The notes: generated by a model from the letters alone, not told the origin. A stretch of DNA of 60,692 bases from Rhodococcus erythropolis NBRC 15567 (GCF_001552595.1 NZ_BCRM01000014.1:1-60692); one strand, 5' to 3'; numbered from the stretch's first letter, positions 7,360-17,237 are shown. Translations and numbers: made by a program.

Positions 7360-9645
7360 ATGGCAACGAACGCCGTACTCGAATTCATCCTCGGGCTACT
7401 TCGTGACGACGAGGCAGCTGCCAACTACTGCGCCAACCCGACCGCGGCACTCAATGCTGCCGGTCTGTGCGACGTCAGCCCCGCCGACATCGTCGCCGTC
7501 GCTCCGCTGGTTGCCGAGTCCGGACTGTTTGCCGGTGGCGGCGCCGACCTGTCCGCGATCGTCAACGCCGGCGCGTCCGCTGCGGGTGCCATCGGCGGCG
7601 GTCTCGGAATCGGTGGTGGTCTCACCGGTGGACTAGGTGGCGGCCTCGGCGGCAGCCTGGGTCTCGGTGCCGGTGCAGGCCTCGGAGTCGGAGGCGCCCT
7701 CGGCGGCCAGTTCGACCTGGTCGGCGACTTCGCAGCAGCCCTCAGCGCTGCGCTTGCCATCGGCGGCGAGATCAGTGCCGACCTCGGCGCAGCCTTCGGC
7801 GCCGTCATCGAAGCCGGCCTGGGCCTCGGCGGTGCACTCGATCTCGAAGGAGCTCTCGATCTGGGCGCACAGCTCAGCGCGGCTCTGGGCGGCGCCCTCG
7901 GAGTGACCGGCGGTCTGACCGCGGAACTGGGCGCAGCCCTCGACGCCGCCATCGGTGCGGTCGGCGGACTCGACCTGACGGCGGGGCTCAGCGGAGCCCT
8001 CGCACCCGTCTTTGCCATCGGTGGCGACCTCGGAGCCGACCTCGGACTGGCTCTCGGTGGACTCCTCGGCGGCGCAGCAGACCTCAGCGGTCTCCTCGAC
8101 ATCGGCGGCGAACTGGGCGCGAGCCTGACCGGCGCACTGGAATCCGCCCTTGCACTGGGCGGCGGCCTCGATCTGGCCGGCGCTCTGACGGGCGACCTCA
8201 GCACGGCGTTGTCCGGCGCGCTCTCCGGTGTCCTGGGAGCCGGCGGCACGATCGGCGCCGATCTGGGTGCATCACTCGGCGGCGTCCTCGGAGCGATCAC
8301 GGATGTCAGCGTTCTCACCGATATCGCGGGCGGCCTCGATCTCGGTGCTGCACTGAGCGGCGCACTCGGCGGAGCTCTCGGAGTCGGCGGCGGCTTGGAA
8401 ACTGCACTCGGCGGCGCACTCGACGCAGCACTGGGCCTCGGCGGAGGACTCGACCTCGACGCCGTACTCGGCGGCGGTGCAGACCTGGGCGCTCAGCTCA
8501 GCGCGGCACTCTCCGGCGCCCTCGGTGCCGGCGGAACGGTCGGCGCCGATCTGGGCGGCGCACTCGGTGGACTGCTCGGGGGAGCACTCGACCTCGAAGG
8601 CGGTCTCGGCGCAGACCTCGCAGCGGCTCTGGGCGGCGGTGCGAATCTGTCTACGGCCCTCGAAGGTGTCCTCGGTTCGGCACTCGGCATCGATGCCGGG
8701 CTGGCGGGCGGTCTCGGCGGCGCACTCGACGCAGCGCTGGGCGCAGGCGGACTTACCGGAATCGACCTCGGTGGTGCACTCGGGCTGGGCGGCGAAGCAG
8801 GCTTGGCAGCCGGTGTGGCTGCGGCTCTCGACACCGCTCTCGCAGGTGCAGGCGGCTTGGGTGCTGTCGGTTCCGTGGGCACGGACCTCACCGGCGCGCT
8901 GGACGGTGCGCTGGGAGCCGGCCTCGGGCTGGGGGGCTCTCTCGACAGCGTTCTCGGTGCCGAAGGCGCACTCGGTGGAGCGCTGGACACGGCACTGAAC
9001 CTCGGCGGAATCGACACCGGTTCGATCGGCGCCGACCTGCCCTCCGTCGACCTCGGCGCAGTGAACCTTGGCCCGATCTCCGCTGAACTGCCTTCCGTCG
9101 ACCTCGGAAGCATCGCGGCAGACGGCCTGAACCTCGGCGGTGTGACCGGCGACCTCGGAGCAACGGTGGGCGGTGCTCTGGACGCAACAGCAGGTCTCGA
9201 CGCAACAGCAGGTCTCGACGCCGCCACGAACGCTGCGGCCGGTTTGGGTGGGTCGCTCGGCGGAGCACTGAACGGCGTCACCGATCTCGGTGGATCGCTC
9301 GGCGGGGCTGTCGGAGCAGTCACCGACGTGACAGGTTCGATCGGTGCCGACGCAGCCGCGGCTGCCGGTGGCACCGTCGACGGTGGCGGTACCGTTGGCG
9401 GCGGCGGAGTCGCTGACCTGGGTGGATCCCTCGGTGGAGCAGTCAGCGGCGTGTCCGACCTGACAAGTTCCTTGACCGGTGCGCTGAACCCGTGGTCGTC
9501 GATCGATGCGACCGACGCTTTCGGTGCGGGCTCCGATTCGGGACTGAGCGCCGATACCGGACACTCGCTCTTCGCCGAGGATTCGGTTGCAGCACCGGTC
9601 GATCACATCGACCCGGTTGCGGTTGTCGATCACCTGCATCCCTGA
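7360..9645 (+). CDS. iniB: IniB-like Gly/Ala-rich repetitive protein
   Basis: The start is at 7360, where ATG follows an AGGAG site; the longer open frame upstream is low-complexity. The first 60 or so residues (MATNAVLEFILGLLRDDEAA...) form the IniB-type N-terminal domain. The remaining 700 residues are degenerate repeats built on Gly-Gly-Ala-Leu-Gly, Ala-Ala-Leu and Gly-Gly-Leu-Asp-Leu units of about 16-25 residues. No signal peptide or membrane helix is evident. At 761 residues it is much longer than mycobacterial IniB (about 480). It is the first gene of the iniBAC operon, which mycobacteria induce when the cell wall is damaged. Its molecular role is unknown; a scaffold or cell-wall-associated protein is plausible. 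Confidence 0.8.
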   Translation: MATNAVLEFILGLLRDDEAAANYCANPTAALNAAGLCDVSPADIVAVAPLVAESGLFAGGGADLSAIVNAGASAAGAIGGGLGIGGGLTGGLGGGLGGSLGLGAGAGLGVGGALGGQFDLVGDFAAALSAALAIGGEISADLGAAFGAVIEAGLGLGGALDLEGALDLGAQLSAALGGALGVTGGLTAELGAALDAAIGAVGGLDLTAGLSGALAPVFAIGGDLGADLGLALGGLLGGAADLSGLLDIGGELGASLTGALESALALGGGLDLAGALTGDLSTALSGALSGVLGAGGTIGADLGASLGGVLGAITDVSVLTDIAGGLDLGAALSGALGGALGVGGGLETALGGALDAALGLGGGLDLDAVLGGGADLGAQLSAALSGALGAGGTVGADLGGALGGLLGGALDLEGGLGADLAAALGGGANLSTALEGVLGSALGIDAGLAGGLGGALDAALGAGGLTGIDLGGALGLGGEAGLAAGVAAALDTALAGAGGLGAVGSVGTDLTGALDGALGAGLGLGGSLDSVLGAEGALGGALDTALNLGGIDTGSIGADLPSVDLGAVNLGPISAELPSVDLGSIAADGLNLGGVTGDLGATVGGALDATAGLDATAGLDAATNAAAGLGGSLGGALNGVTDLGGSLGGAVGAVTDVTGSIGADAAAAAGGTVDGGGTVGGGGVADLGGSLGGAVSGVSDLTSSLTGALNPWSSIDATDAFGAGSDSGLSADTGHSLFAEDSVAAPVDHIDPVAVVDHLHP

Positions 9646-9693
9646 TCTGCTGACGCAGGAACTGAAATCGGTCAAAATGACCTGATGTAACAA

Positions 9694-9732
9694 ATCCGGC
9701 CCTGCGTGCGCTATGCGTTCGCAGGGCCGGAT
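9694..9732 (+). terminator. Intercistronic hairpin between iniB and iniA
   Basis: A perfect 13-bp stem (ATCCGGCCCTGCG at 9694-9706 with its complement at 9720-9732) encloses a 13-nt loop. No U-tract follows, so it is more likely a partial terminator, processing site or 3'-end stabiliser than a full stop. It would let iniB mRNA outnumber iniAC mRNA. Confidence 0.7.
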
Positions 9733-9768
9733 ATTCGAGTCGGGAAGAATTGCGGGTCAACGTAGCTC

Positions 9769-11637
9769 ATGAGTGATTCAGCGAGTCAGGTAAGCAGTCG
9801 GAAGGCGCGCGTCGCGTCGTCGACGGCGTCGTTGCTCGAACGAACAGCCGTCGTGGCGAAGGATTTCGGGCGCACGGATCTGGTGCGCCGACTCGAGAAT
9901 GCTCAGGTCAGAGTCAATGATCCACGTATTCGTATCGTGGTGGTCGGTCCCCTCAAACAGGGCAAGAGCCAGTTCGTCAATTCTCTGCTCGGTATCGACG
10001 TGTGTTCGGTCGGTGACGACGAGACCACTGCCGTGGCGACGGTCGTGCAGTACGCGGAGACCGCGGTCGCCGAATTGATTCTCGCCGATCCGGGTGCGGC
10101 GCCCATCCGGGTGTCCCTCCCGCTCGAAGAACTGATGGGGATCACCCCGGCCACGCCTCGCGCCGAAGGGCGTGAAGTTCTGCGTGTGGAAGTGGGTGTT
10201 CCCAGTCCGCTGTTGGCCGACGGTTTGGTTCTGATCGACACCCCCGGTGTCGGTGGTCATGGAAATCCGCATGCTGCAGGAACATTGGGATTGATCACTG
10301 CGGCCGATGCCGTGTTGGTTCTGTCGGACTCCAGTCAGGAGTTCACCGAACCCGAGCTGGGATTCATCCGCCAGGTCGTCAATCTGTGTCCTGCGGTGGC
10401 CGGTCTGATCAGCAAGACCGATCTGTACCCGCACTGGCGACAGATCCTCGACGCCGATCGCGGACATCTCCAGCGCGCCGGGTTGGACCTGCCGCTCATT
10501 CCGATCTCCTCGGTACTGCGGTCGCACGCACTGAGGCTGGGGGACAAGGAACTCGAGGCGGAATCCGGATTTCTGGACCTCTATCAGTTCCTGCGGGACA
10601 ACGTGGTTGCGCGTGCCGAGTCGAACACGCGACGCGCAGTTGCGATGGACGTGCGTTCCTCGGCAGCACATCTGACGTTGGAGATGGGCAGTGAGCTTGC
10701 GGCGCTGAAGGATCCGTCCACCGCTCAAGCGGCGGTCGCCGGCCTGCAGCGTGCCCGGGAAGCGGCCGAGGAACTGCACAAGAAGACCTCGCTCTGGCAA
10801 CAGAGCCTCGGCGACGGCATTGCAGACCTTGCCGCCGACATCGATCACGACCTCCGGGACCGGTTGCGCCGGGTCACCCGCCAGGCCGAAGAGACGGTCG
10901 ACGAAGGCGATCCAGGTAAGGACTGGGACGTAGTGGGGGAGTGGCTCGAACAGGAGATCGCCACCGCTATCGGTGACAACTTCGTGTGGGCTCACGATCG
11001 AGCTCAATGGTTGGCAGAAGTTGTGGCGCAGCACTTCGCGGAGACCGGCGACGTCGCGCTCCCGCATCTCGACGTCGCCGACACCGACGGTTTCCTGGAA
11101 CCGGTTGGCGCGTTGTCGGACCTCGAATCCGGCCGTATCGGCATCACTCAGAAGGTCCTGGTCGGCATGCGCGGCTCGTACGGCGGCGTCTTGATGTTCG
11201 GCTTGATCACCACGATGATGGGCATGGCACTGGTCAACCCGATCTCCATCGGAGCCGGGGTTCTGCTGGGTACCAAGGCTTATCGCGAAGACAAACAAGC
11301 ACAGGTGCTCAAGCGTCGGGCCGAGGCGAAAGCGGCTATCCGACGGTTCGCCGACGACGTCAGCTTCCAGGTGGGCAAGGAGTCGAAGGACCGCCTCCGC
11401 CTGGTGCAGCGGCTCCTGCGGGATCACTTCACCGACATCGCCGAGCAGGCGCTGCGCTCGATCAACGAATCCCTCCGCGCCACGCAGGAAGCTGCGCAGT
11501 TGGAGTCGAGCGAACACGCCGCTCGTATCAAGCGTCTGGAGACCGACATGCGCGTCGTCGCAGAGCTTGACACCGTTGCCGGAAAGCTGATCGGCGAAAC
11601 TCCGGCTCCTGCTTCGGCAAAGGTGAGCAACGCATGA
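9769..11637 (+). CDS. iniA: IniA dynamin-like GTPase
   Basis: This 622-residue bacterial dynamin-like protein has G1 at 60-67 (GPLKQGKS), a switch threonine near 86-87, G3 DTPG at 157-160 and G4 SKTD at 215-218. Long helical bundles follow. A hydrophobic paddle at about 470-505 (GGVLMFGLITTMMGMALVNP) probably inserts into membrane. Known family role: GTP-dependent membrane remodelling; mycobacterial IniA is linked to isoniazid/ethambutol response. Its stop overlaps the iniC start by 4 bp, so the two are translationally coupled. The first 50 residues are hydrophilic, with no signal peptide. Confidence 0.92.
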   Translation: MSDSASQVSSRKARVASSTASLLERTAVVAKDFGRTDLVRRLENAQVRVNDPRIRIVVVGPLKQGKSQFVNSLLGIDVCSVGDDETTAVATVVQYAETAVAELILADPGAAPIRVSLPLEELMGITPATPRAEGREVLRVEVGVPSPLLADGLVLIDTPGVGGHGNPHAAGTLGLITAADAVLVLSDSSQEFTEPELGFIRQVVNLCPAVAGLISKTDLYPHWRQILDADRGHLQRAGLDLPLIPISSVLRSHALRLGDKELEAESGFLDLYQFLRDNVVARAESNTRRAVAMDVRSSAAHLTLEMGSELAALKDPSTAQAAVAGLQRAREAAEELHKKTSLWQQSLGDGIADLAADIDHDLRDRLRRVTRQAEETVDEGDPGKDWDVVGEWLEQEIATAIGDNFVWAHDRAQWLAEVVAQHFAETGDVALPHLDVADTDGFLEPVGALSDLESGRIGITQKVLVGMRGSYGGVLMFGLITTMMGMALVNPISIGAGVLLGTKAYREDKQAQVLKRRAEAKAAIRRFADDVSFQVGKESKDRLRLVQRLLRDHFTDIAEQALRSINESLRATQEAAQLESSEHAARIKRLETDMRVVAELDTVAGKLIGETPAPASAKVSNA

Positions 11638-13118
11638 GTGCCACGACCGCCGTGACCGCTGTGGAGTCGGCACATGCTCTGATCGACCAGGCCAGACGGG
11701 TCTATGCGGACCAGCCGCAGACGCGAGCCCAGTTGGACGAATGCGCTGCCAGGCTCGACGAGCCACTCCGGGTGGCGCTCGCCGGCTCCCTCAAGGCGGG
11801 GAAGTCGACGCTGCTCAATTCGCTTGTCGGACAGGATATAGCGCCTACCGACGCGACGGAGTGCACGCGCGTCGTCACCTGGTATCGGAACGGGACAACG
11901 CCCCAGGTGACTGCGACGGCCGAGAACGGTGCCGAGTTCAACGTGCCGGTGACGCGCCGCGACGGCAGGCTCACGTTCGATCTGGGGGAGTACACCGCAG
12001 ACTCGGTGGACCGCATCGACGTCGACTGGCCGTCTTCGGCATTGGCTCGTACGACGATCATCGACACCCCAGGTACGTCGTCGCTCTCGACCGAGGTTTC
12101 GGCCCGAACCTGGGACATGCTGGTTCCCGATGGTGGTGCGCCCGGCGCGGACGCGGTGGTCTACCTGCTGCGCGCCCTGAACGCCAGTGACATGCAGTTC
12201 CTCGGGAAGATCGCTGATCATGTCGGCGGAGAATCCGGCCCGCTCGGAGTGATCGGTGTTCTCTCGCGTGCCGACGAGGTCGGCGCAGGCAGGCTCGACG
12301 CGTTGTCCTCGGCGAAGGACGTCGCGGCACGATTTGCCGAGGAGTTGGAGCGAACCGGGCTGTGCCAGTCGGTGGTTCCCGTGGCAGGTCTGCTGGCACT
12401 CGCCGCACGGACGATGAGGCAGAGTGAGTTCGCTGCCTTCTCGGCGCTCGCGCAGGTTCCATCCGAGGATCTGAGCCTGGCACTGCTCTCCGCGGATCGT
12501 TTTGCCAAGCAGGACAGTCCACTCCCGGTCGATGCGGCGATGCGGGCGCAATTGGCCGATCGGTTCGGGCTCTTCGGAATTCGCCTCGCCGTGACGTCGA
12601 TAAAGCTGGGTGCCACTGATTCGCCGAGTCTGGCAGCCGAATTGCTGGAGCGAAGCGGACTGGACGAACTTCGTCAGGTGATCGACGTTCAGTTCGGGCA
12701 GCGCGCGGATCAACTGAAATCGCACACCGCGCTGGTGACGTTGGGCCGAATCCTCGAAGCCGATCCGAGTGAGGAAGGCGATCTGATCGCGGCGGAGGCA
12801 CAACGGTTGCTTGCCGATGTTCACGGTTTCCACGAACTTCGCCTGCTCGGGCGACTTCGTTCGGTACACACAGATCTGCCACCCGACGACCTGGCACAAC
12901 TGCAAAGGCTGATCGGTGGCTACGGAATCCGGGCCAGTGACCGGTTGGGCTGCGAACCGGAAGAATCGCCGGAGGTCCAGCGTGAGCGGGCTACCGCGGC
13001 TGTCCGGCAATGGCGGGAGTTGTCCAGGCATCCGCTCTTCGACAGGTTCACCTCCCGCGCCTGCCTGGTTGCTGCCCGCAGCGCCGAGGGCGTCTTGGCT
13101 GAAATTGTGCCCGAATAG
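11634..13118 (+). CDS. iniC: IniC dynamin-like GTPase
   Basis: The 494-residue partner of IniA has G1 at 51-58 (GSLKAGKS), a switch Thr near 75-78, G3 DTPG at 144-147 and a weaker G4-like SRAD. It lacks the hydrophobic paddle seen in IniA, so it is expected to be soluble and to work with IniA, perhaps as a hetero-oligomer (inference). Its ATG overlaps the iniA TGA. The 3' end has no clear terminator before the MFS gene 105 bp downstream, so read-through into the exporter is possible. Confidence 0.9.
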   Translation: MSATTAVTAVESAHALIDQARRVYADQPQTRAQLDECAARLDEPLRVALAGSLKAGKSTLLNSLVGQDIAPTDATECTRVVTWYRNGTTPQVTATAENGAEFNVPVTRRDGRLTFDLGEYTADSVDRIDVDWPSSALARTTIIDTPGTSSLSTEVSARTWDMLVPDGGAPGADAVVYLLRALNASDMQFLGKIADHVGGESGPLGVIGVLSRADEVGAGRLDALSSAKDVAARFAEELERTGLCQSVVPVAGLLALAARTMRQSEFAAFSALAQVPSEDLSLALLSADRFAKQDSPLPVDAAMRAQLADRFGLFGIRLAVTSIKLGATDSPSLAAELLERSGLDELRQVIDVQFGQRADQLKSHTALVTLGRILEADPSEEGDLIAAEAQRLLADVHGFHELRLLGRLRSVHTDLPPDDLAQLQRLIGGYGIRASDRLGCEPEESPEVQRERATAAVRQWRELSRHPLFDRFTSRACLVAARSAEGVLAEIVPE

Positions 13119-13222
13119 GGACCCGTTCACTGTGCGAGCGCTTGGAGAGGGTTCTATCTTGAGTTCGGGATGACCCGGACATAACTCCCAGGTTCGGGTC
13201 CCACCTCGATGGGAGCACGCGC

Positions 13223-14806
13223 ATGGCGAGTGACATCAAGTCCGCTTCACCGGATCGAGCCACCCTCGTCCTGGGGACGCTCATCCTGGTCGCTGCGGTC
13301 GCGAATCTCAATCTCTCGGTCGCGAATGTCGCGCTGCCGGACATCGGGCGGGCCTTCGACGCCAGCCAGACGCAACTGAACCTGATCGCGGTCGGGTACT
13401 CGTTGGGCCTGGCCGGAACGGTGCTCTACCTTGGGGCGTTGGGAGACCGATACGGCCGCAAGATGCTGCTGGTCACCGGCATGGCGCTGTCTATTCCGGC
13501 GTCGATCGTGGCTGGATTCGCCGGGAACTTCGAAGTGCTGTTCCTTGCTCGGATAGTCGGAGGCGTCTCGGCAGGTCTTGCATTCCCGACCACGCTGGCG
13601 ATCATCACGGCGCTGTGGGCCGGACCGGCACGGACCAAGGCGATTGCCATGTGGTCCGCAATCGGTGGCGCGATTTCAGCACTCGGTCCGATCGTCTCGG
13701 GGGCGCTGCTCGAGCAGTTTCACTGGGGTTCGGTCTTCTTCGTCACCCTTCCGTTGGCTCTCGTGGCACTGATCTGTTCGCTGGTGTTGGTGCCCGCGCA
13801 CGTCAACGAGACGACCGAGCGAGTTGATCACCTCGGCGGCATAGTGTCGATCGTCTTCATCGGGGCGCTGGTGCTGTCCATCAACTTTGCGCCGGTGAAG
13901 GGTTCGGGCACGTTGGCTCTGGTGCTCGGGGCGATAGCGGTCGTCGCGGGTATCGGGTTCTTCCTGCAACAGCGACGCGCGGTCAATCCGCTGTTCGATC
14001 TTCACGTGGCTGCCCGCCCGACCTTCTGGGTCGCGGCGGTGGGCGGGTTGGTCGTGTTCGGTTCGCTCATGGGCGCGATGTTCATCGGCCAGCAGTTCCT
14101 GCAGAACGTCCTCGGCTACTCGACGCTGGCAGCCGGTGCGGCGATCATTCCGGCTGCGCTGGCGATGGTGATCGTTGCGCCGCGCTCGGCGACCATGATC
14201 GAAAGGTACGGCGCCCGCGTCACGCTGCTCTCCGGCTACCTGTTCGTGGTTCTCGGGTTGTTTGTCGCGCTTTTCCTGTGGAACGAAAGCACACAGTATT
14301 GGCAGGTCGCGCTTGCCTATGCGCTTGTCGGGATCGGCGTCGGCCTGGCAGGCACACCGGCATCGCGTTCGCTGACCGGATCCGTTCCCGTGCACCGCGC
14401 TGGTATGGCGTCGGGAACCTCGGATTTGCAACGCGATCTGGGCGGCGCCATCATGCAGTCGATTCTCGGCGGAATACTCACGGCCGGGTACGCAAAATCG
14501 TTGGGGAATGCGATCTCGTCCTCGCCGAACGCATCCGAGGTGACTCCCGAAACTCAGGCCGCGCTCACCAAATCTTTCTCCAGCGCCGAAGTTCTCGCGG
14601 AACGCTACCCGCAATACGCGGACCAAATCATGACCGCCGCCAAAAACGCCTTCCTGGACGGGGATACAAACGCCTACATCGCGGCGATCATCATCGTGTG
14701 TGCCGGTGCCGCGGTGGTGACGTTCTTCTATCCGCGCCGCGAGCGCGAACGTGTCCTGCTGGCGCAGTACGCGGCAGAATCCGATCTCGCCGCGGAGAAG
14801 AGTTGA
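13223..14806 (+). CDS. MFS multidrug-type exporter, DHA2 (14-TM) family
   Basis: The 527-residue protein has about 14 hydrophobic helices. The DHA2 motif A (GALGDRYGRKML, about 71-82) follows TM2, and a motif-C-like proline/glycine-rich helix is present (GGAISALGPIVSGAL). These mark a proton-coupled drug/H+ antiporter of the EmrB/QacA type. The substrate cannot be deduced. A GGGAG site lies 8 nt before the ATG. Its position directly after iniC is suggestive because IniA has been tied to efflux-like drug tolerance in mycobacteria; co-transcription is not proven here. Confidence 0.85.
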   Translation: MASDIKSASPDRATLVLGTLILVAAVANLNLSVANVALPDIGRAFDASQTQLNLIAVGYSLGLAGTVLYLGALGDRYGRKMLLVTGMALSIPASIVAGFAGNFEVLFLARIVGGVSAGLAFPTTLAIITALWAGPARTKAIAMWSAIGGAISALGPIVSGALLEQFHWGSVFFVTLPLALVALICSLVLVPAHVNETTERVDHLGGIVSIVFIGALVLSINFAPVKGSGTLALVLGAIAVVAGIGFFLQQRRAVNPLFDLHVAARPTFWVAAVGGLVVFGSLMGAMFIGQQFLQNVLGYSTLAAGAAIIPAALAMVIVAPRSATMIERYGARVTLLSGYLFVVLGLFVALFLWNESTQYWQVALAYALVGIGVGLAGTPASRSLTGSVPVHRAGMASGTSDLQRDLGGAIMQSILGGILTAGYAKSLGNAISSSPNASEVTPETQAALTKSFSSAEVLAERYPQYADQIMTAAKNAFLDGDTNAYIAAIIIVCAGAAVVTFFYPRRERERVLLAQYAAESDLAAEKS

Positions 14807-14829
14807 GCGCGCTCTGGTACTGATGAAGG

Positions 14830-15474
14830 ATGCCACAGCTACTTCACATTGATTCGTCTGCCGAACTCCACAACTCGACCTCTCGTGATCTCACCGCCCT
14901 GTTCGCTCAGCAGTGGTCGAACAACAGTCCGGATCACACGACGGTGACGGTGGACCTGCACCGGGATCCCTTGCCGCACCTCGCGGACGCGGCCTTGCAC
15001 TATGCACCACGCTTGCGGGTCGAGGGAGAGATTCCGGATCCCGCCGCGGAAGCACTACAGGCTCGGGTCATCGAGCAACTTACCGCTGCAGACGTAGTCG
15101 TGATCGGCGCGCCGATGTACAACTGGTCGATCCCGTCGACGTTGAAGGCGTGGATAGATTACGTGCACGTCCTGGGGACTACGGTGCCTTTCGACACGCG
15201 TACTCAGCCGCTCGCAGGTAAGCCCGTGGTGATCGTGTCCAGCCGTGGGAACACCTATGCACCGGGCTCGGGGAACGAGGCCAACGATCACACCGTCCCG
15301 CCACTCGTTCAGGTGCTCGGGGTGTCGATGGGAATGGATGTCTCCGTCATCACCGCGGAACTGACTTTGGCGCAGCGTATTCCGGCGATGGCACCGCTGA
15401 TCGAGCAGGGTGACGCGAGCCTGCGTGCTGCCCGGGAGTCGTTGACCGAGCTGGCCCGTACCTTGGGGGCCTGA
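14830..15474 (+). CDS. azoR: FMN-dependent NADH:quinone/azo reductase
   Basis: The 214-residue flavodoxin-fold enzyme starts with LLHIDSSAE, the phosphate-binding loop of the AzoR/NQO family. It continues with [20 protein letters not shown] (the FMN isoalloxazine-contact loop) and [11 protein letters not shown]. It should catalyse two-electron reduction of quinones and azo compounds with NADH in the cytoplasm. The GAAGG ribosome-site candidate is almost adjacent to the ATG, an unusually short spacing, but the N-terminus matches the family start. It converges on the luciferase-like gene 20 bp away. Confidence 0.85.
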
Positions 15475-15493
15475 TCAGGAAGTTCGACCAGGT

Positions 15494-16498
15494 TCAGGTG
15501 AGAAGCGAGATCATCGACGCCACGTCAGCCGGCTCTACGTCGTAACCCGGGAAGTAGCAGCACACTTCGTCGGCATGCTCGCCGAACCGGCGCCGAATCT
15601 CGGCGGCACACTCTTCGGGGGTGCCGACGACGGCGAGTGTTGTCAGCATCGGATCGGTGATCAGTGATGCCATGTCGGCGTAACCACCTCGCTTCGACAG
15701 GGCATTGAGTTCCGGTTGGACCTCGCCCCACCCTTCGACGTCGAGCACCGGACGGTATGCGGGCGTCGAACCGTAGAACGAGAGCAGGGCTCTGACGCCT
15801 CGGGCGGCCGCGGCAAGTTGATCGTCGCCGCGGCCGACGCCGACGATGACCTGCGGGATGATCGTGAATTCGTCTCGGGTGCGGCCGGATTCACGGAGGC
15901 CGGCATCGACGGCCGGAAGTGTTCGTTCGAGGAAATGGCGTTGCGTGTGGAACGGCATGACCAGGAGTCCGTCGGCCACCTCCGCCGCCGTCCGGGTCAT
16001 CACCGGTCCGAGCGCACCCATCAGGATGGGCGGCGGTCCATAGGGATTGGGGCCTGGATCGAACGTCGGGGGCATCAGAGTGTGGGTGAAGAACTCGCCG
16101 CGGAAGTTCAGCGTCGAGGTGTTCTCCCACGCCGTGAAGATCGCCTTGACCGCTGCGACCGTCTCCTTCATGCGGGCCGCTGGACGCGACCACGTTGCGC
16201 TGTAGCGTTTTTCGATGTGCGGTTTGATCTGCGATCCGAGACCGAGGCGAAAGTGGCCGCGACTGAGCAACTGTAGGTCGTTGGCCGAATGCGCCAGATG
16301 CATGGGACTGCGGGGGAATGCGATGGCGACGTTGGTCATCAGGTCGAGGTCGACGGCCGATGCCGCTTCGACGAGCGGGAAGAACACGTCGTGTGGTCCC
16401 TCGAAGGTGAACAGGCCACCGGCGCCGGTGTCCGCGAGTTCACGGCTGCGAGCAGCGCCCGCGCCCGGCGCGGAGTCGAGTTGTACGTGAACCTTCAT
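15494..16498 (-). CDS. F420-dependent LLM-class oxidoreductase
   Basis: The start is set at the ATG at 16498; the longer upstream frame overlaps the neighbouring membrane-protein gene. The 334-residue protein is a bacterial-luciferase-like (TIM-barrel) enzyme with SRGHFRLGLGSQIKPH (about 92-107) and GPVMTRTAAEVADGLLV, typical of F420-using members in mycobacteria and rhodococci. It is predicted to reduce or oxidise a small substrate with coenzyme F420; the substrate is unknown. It overlaps the stop of the upstream membrane-protein gene by 4 bp, so the pair is coupled. Confidence 0.82.
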   Translation of the reverse strand: MKVHVQLDSAPGAGAARSRELADTGAGGLFTFEGPHDVFFPLVEAASAVDLDLMTNVAIAFPRSPMHLAHSANDLQLLSRGHFRLGLGSQIKPHIEKRYSATWSRPAARMKETVAAVKAIFTAWENTSTLNFRGEFFTHTLMPPTFDPGPNPYGPPPILMGALGPVMTRTAAEVADGLLVMPFHTQRHFLERTLPAVDAGLRESGRTRDEFTIIPQVIVGVGRGDDQLAAAARGVRALLSFYGSTPAYRPVLDVEGWGEVQPELNALSKRGGYADMASLITDPMLTTLAVVGTPEECAAEIRRRFGEHADEVCCYFPGYDVEPADVASMISLLT

Positions 16499-17070
16499 CG
16501 GCGTACTCGCAGCCAGGTGCTGACACCGGGAGCAAACGGAGCGATCGCCGCCACTGCTACAAGGACGCAGTAGAGAATCGGACCCCATCTCAGAACTCCG
16601 GCGCCGATATCCGCGGCGCCGTCGACCAGAGACATGAAGCCGAGTCCGGCCGCGATGCTGAGGGCTCCGACGATCGCCGTCATCACCCGCCCGGCGTTCT
16701 TGCGGGCACGGAGGAGTTGAAGGCTCATGAGTGCGAGCAGGATCAGGACGAGAGCGCCGCCGCCACTGCCGGCCAGGACGACCGTGACGGCATCGGAGAT
16801 GTCGGTGGACGAGTATCCGGGATTGTCGCGCGCAGTCGATTCTTCGAGGGCTGACCGGACGTCGTCGAGGCTGGTGACTACCACTCCGGCGATACCGGCC
16901 AGGACGACGAACGAGCCGATCCAGGCAGAGGTGGACAAGGTCACGGCCTTGGGCATCTCGTCGTTCGCTGCAGGTCGGAGCGGCCGAACCGAGACGTCGG
17001 GTCGCTCGGGTGCGGGGCGCGCCGGCGCCGGTCGAGCAGGTCGAACGGGAGAATTGTCGGGATCGGTCAC
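16495..17070 (-). CDS. Four-helix membrane protein with Pro/Arg-rich cytoplasmic N-terminus
   Basis: The GTG at 17070 is chosen because the preceding in-frame sequence is basic and unlike a gene start. The 191-residue protein has about 45 N-terminal residues rich in Pro, Arg and Ala (repeated PARPAPERP-like units). Four predicted transmembrane helices follow (WIGSFVVLAGIAGVVVTSL, a second at AVTVVLAGSGGGALVLILLAL, and two more near the C-terminus). No known domain is recognised. It is translationally coupled to the F420-type enzyme. Confidence 0.65.
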   Translation of the reverse strand: MTDPDNSPVRPARPAPARPAPERPDVSVRPLRPAANDEMPKAVTLSTSAWIGSFVVLAGIAGVVVTSLDDVRSALEESTARDNPGYSSTDISDAVTVVLAGSGGGALVLILLALMSLQLLRARKNAGRVMTAIVGALSIAAGLGFMSLVDGAADIGAGVLRWGPILYCVLVAVAAIAPFAPGVSTWLRVRR

Positions 17071-17182
17071 CGGCCGATCGTAGCCATTCGGAGAGATTCG
17101 GAAGTGATGTGGCGCACTTTTTCGGCTTTTCGGGGAAGGCGGGAACAAATCTACGTGGGCTGTAGTTGACCATTTCGACAAG

Positions 17183-17203
17183 CTTGAGCGCCCTCGGCTC
17201 AAC
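17183..17203. promoter_or_regulatory. HAIR-type HspR operator, copy 1 (dnaK)
   Basis: CTTGAGC, a 7-bp spacer and GCTCAAC match the HspR inverted repeat CTTGAGT-N7-ACTCAAG with symmetric G/C changes. It lies 130-150 bp upstream of dnaK, whose operon encodes HspR. Confidence 0.8.
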
Positions 17204-17237
17204 TTCGAGTTGACTCCCGGCCACGGTCGGAGGCAAA

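Noticed and set aside
8272..9693. Cys/Glu-rich antisense frames within iniB
   Set aside because: They arise from the repetitive Gly/Ala/Leu codons of iniB read backwards.
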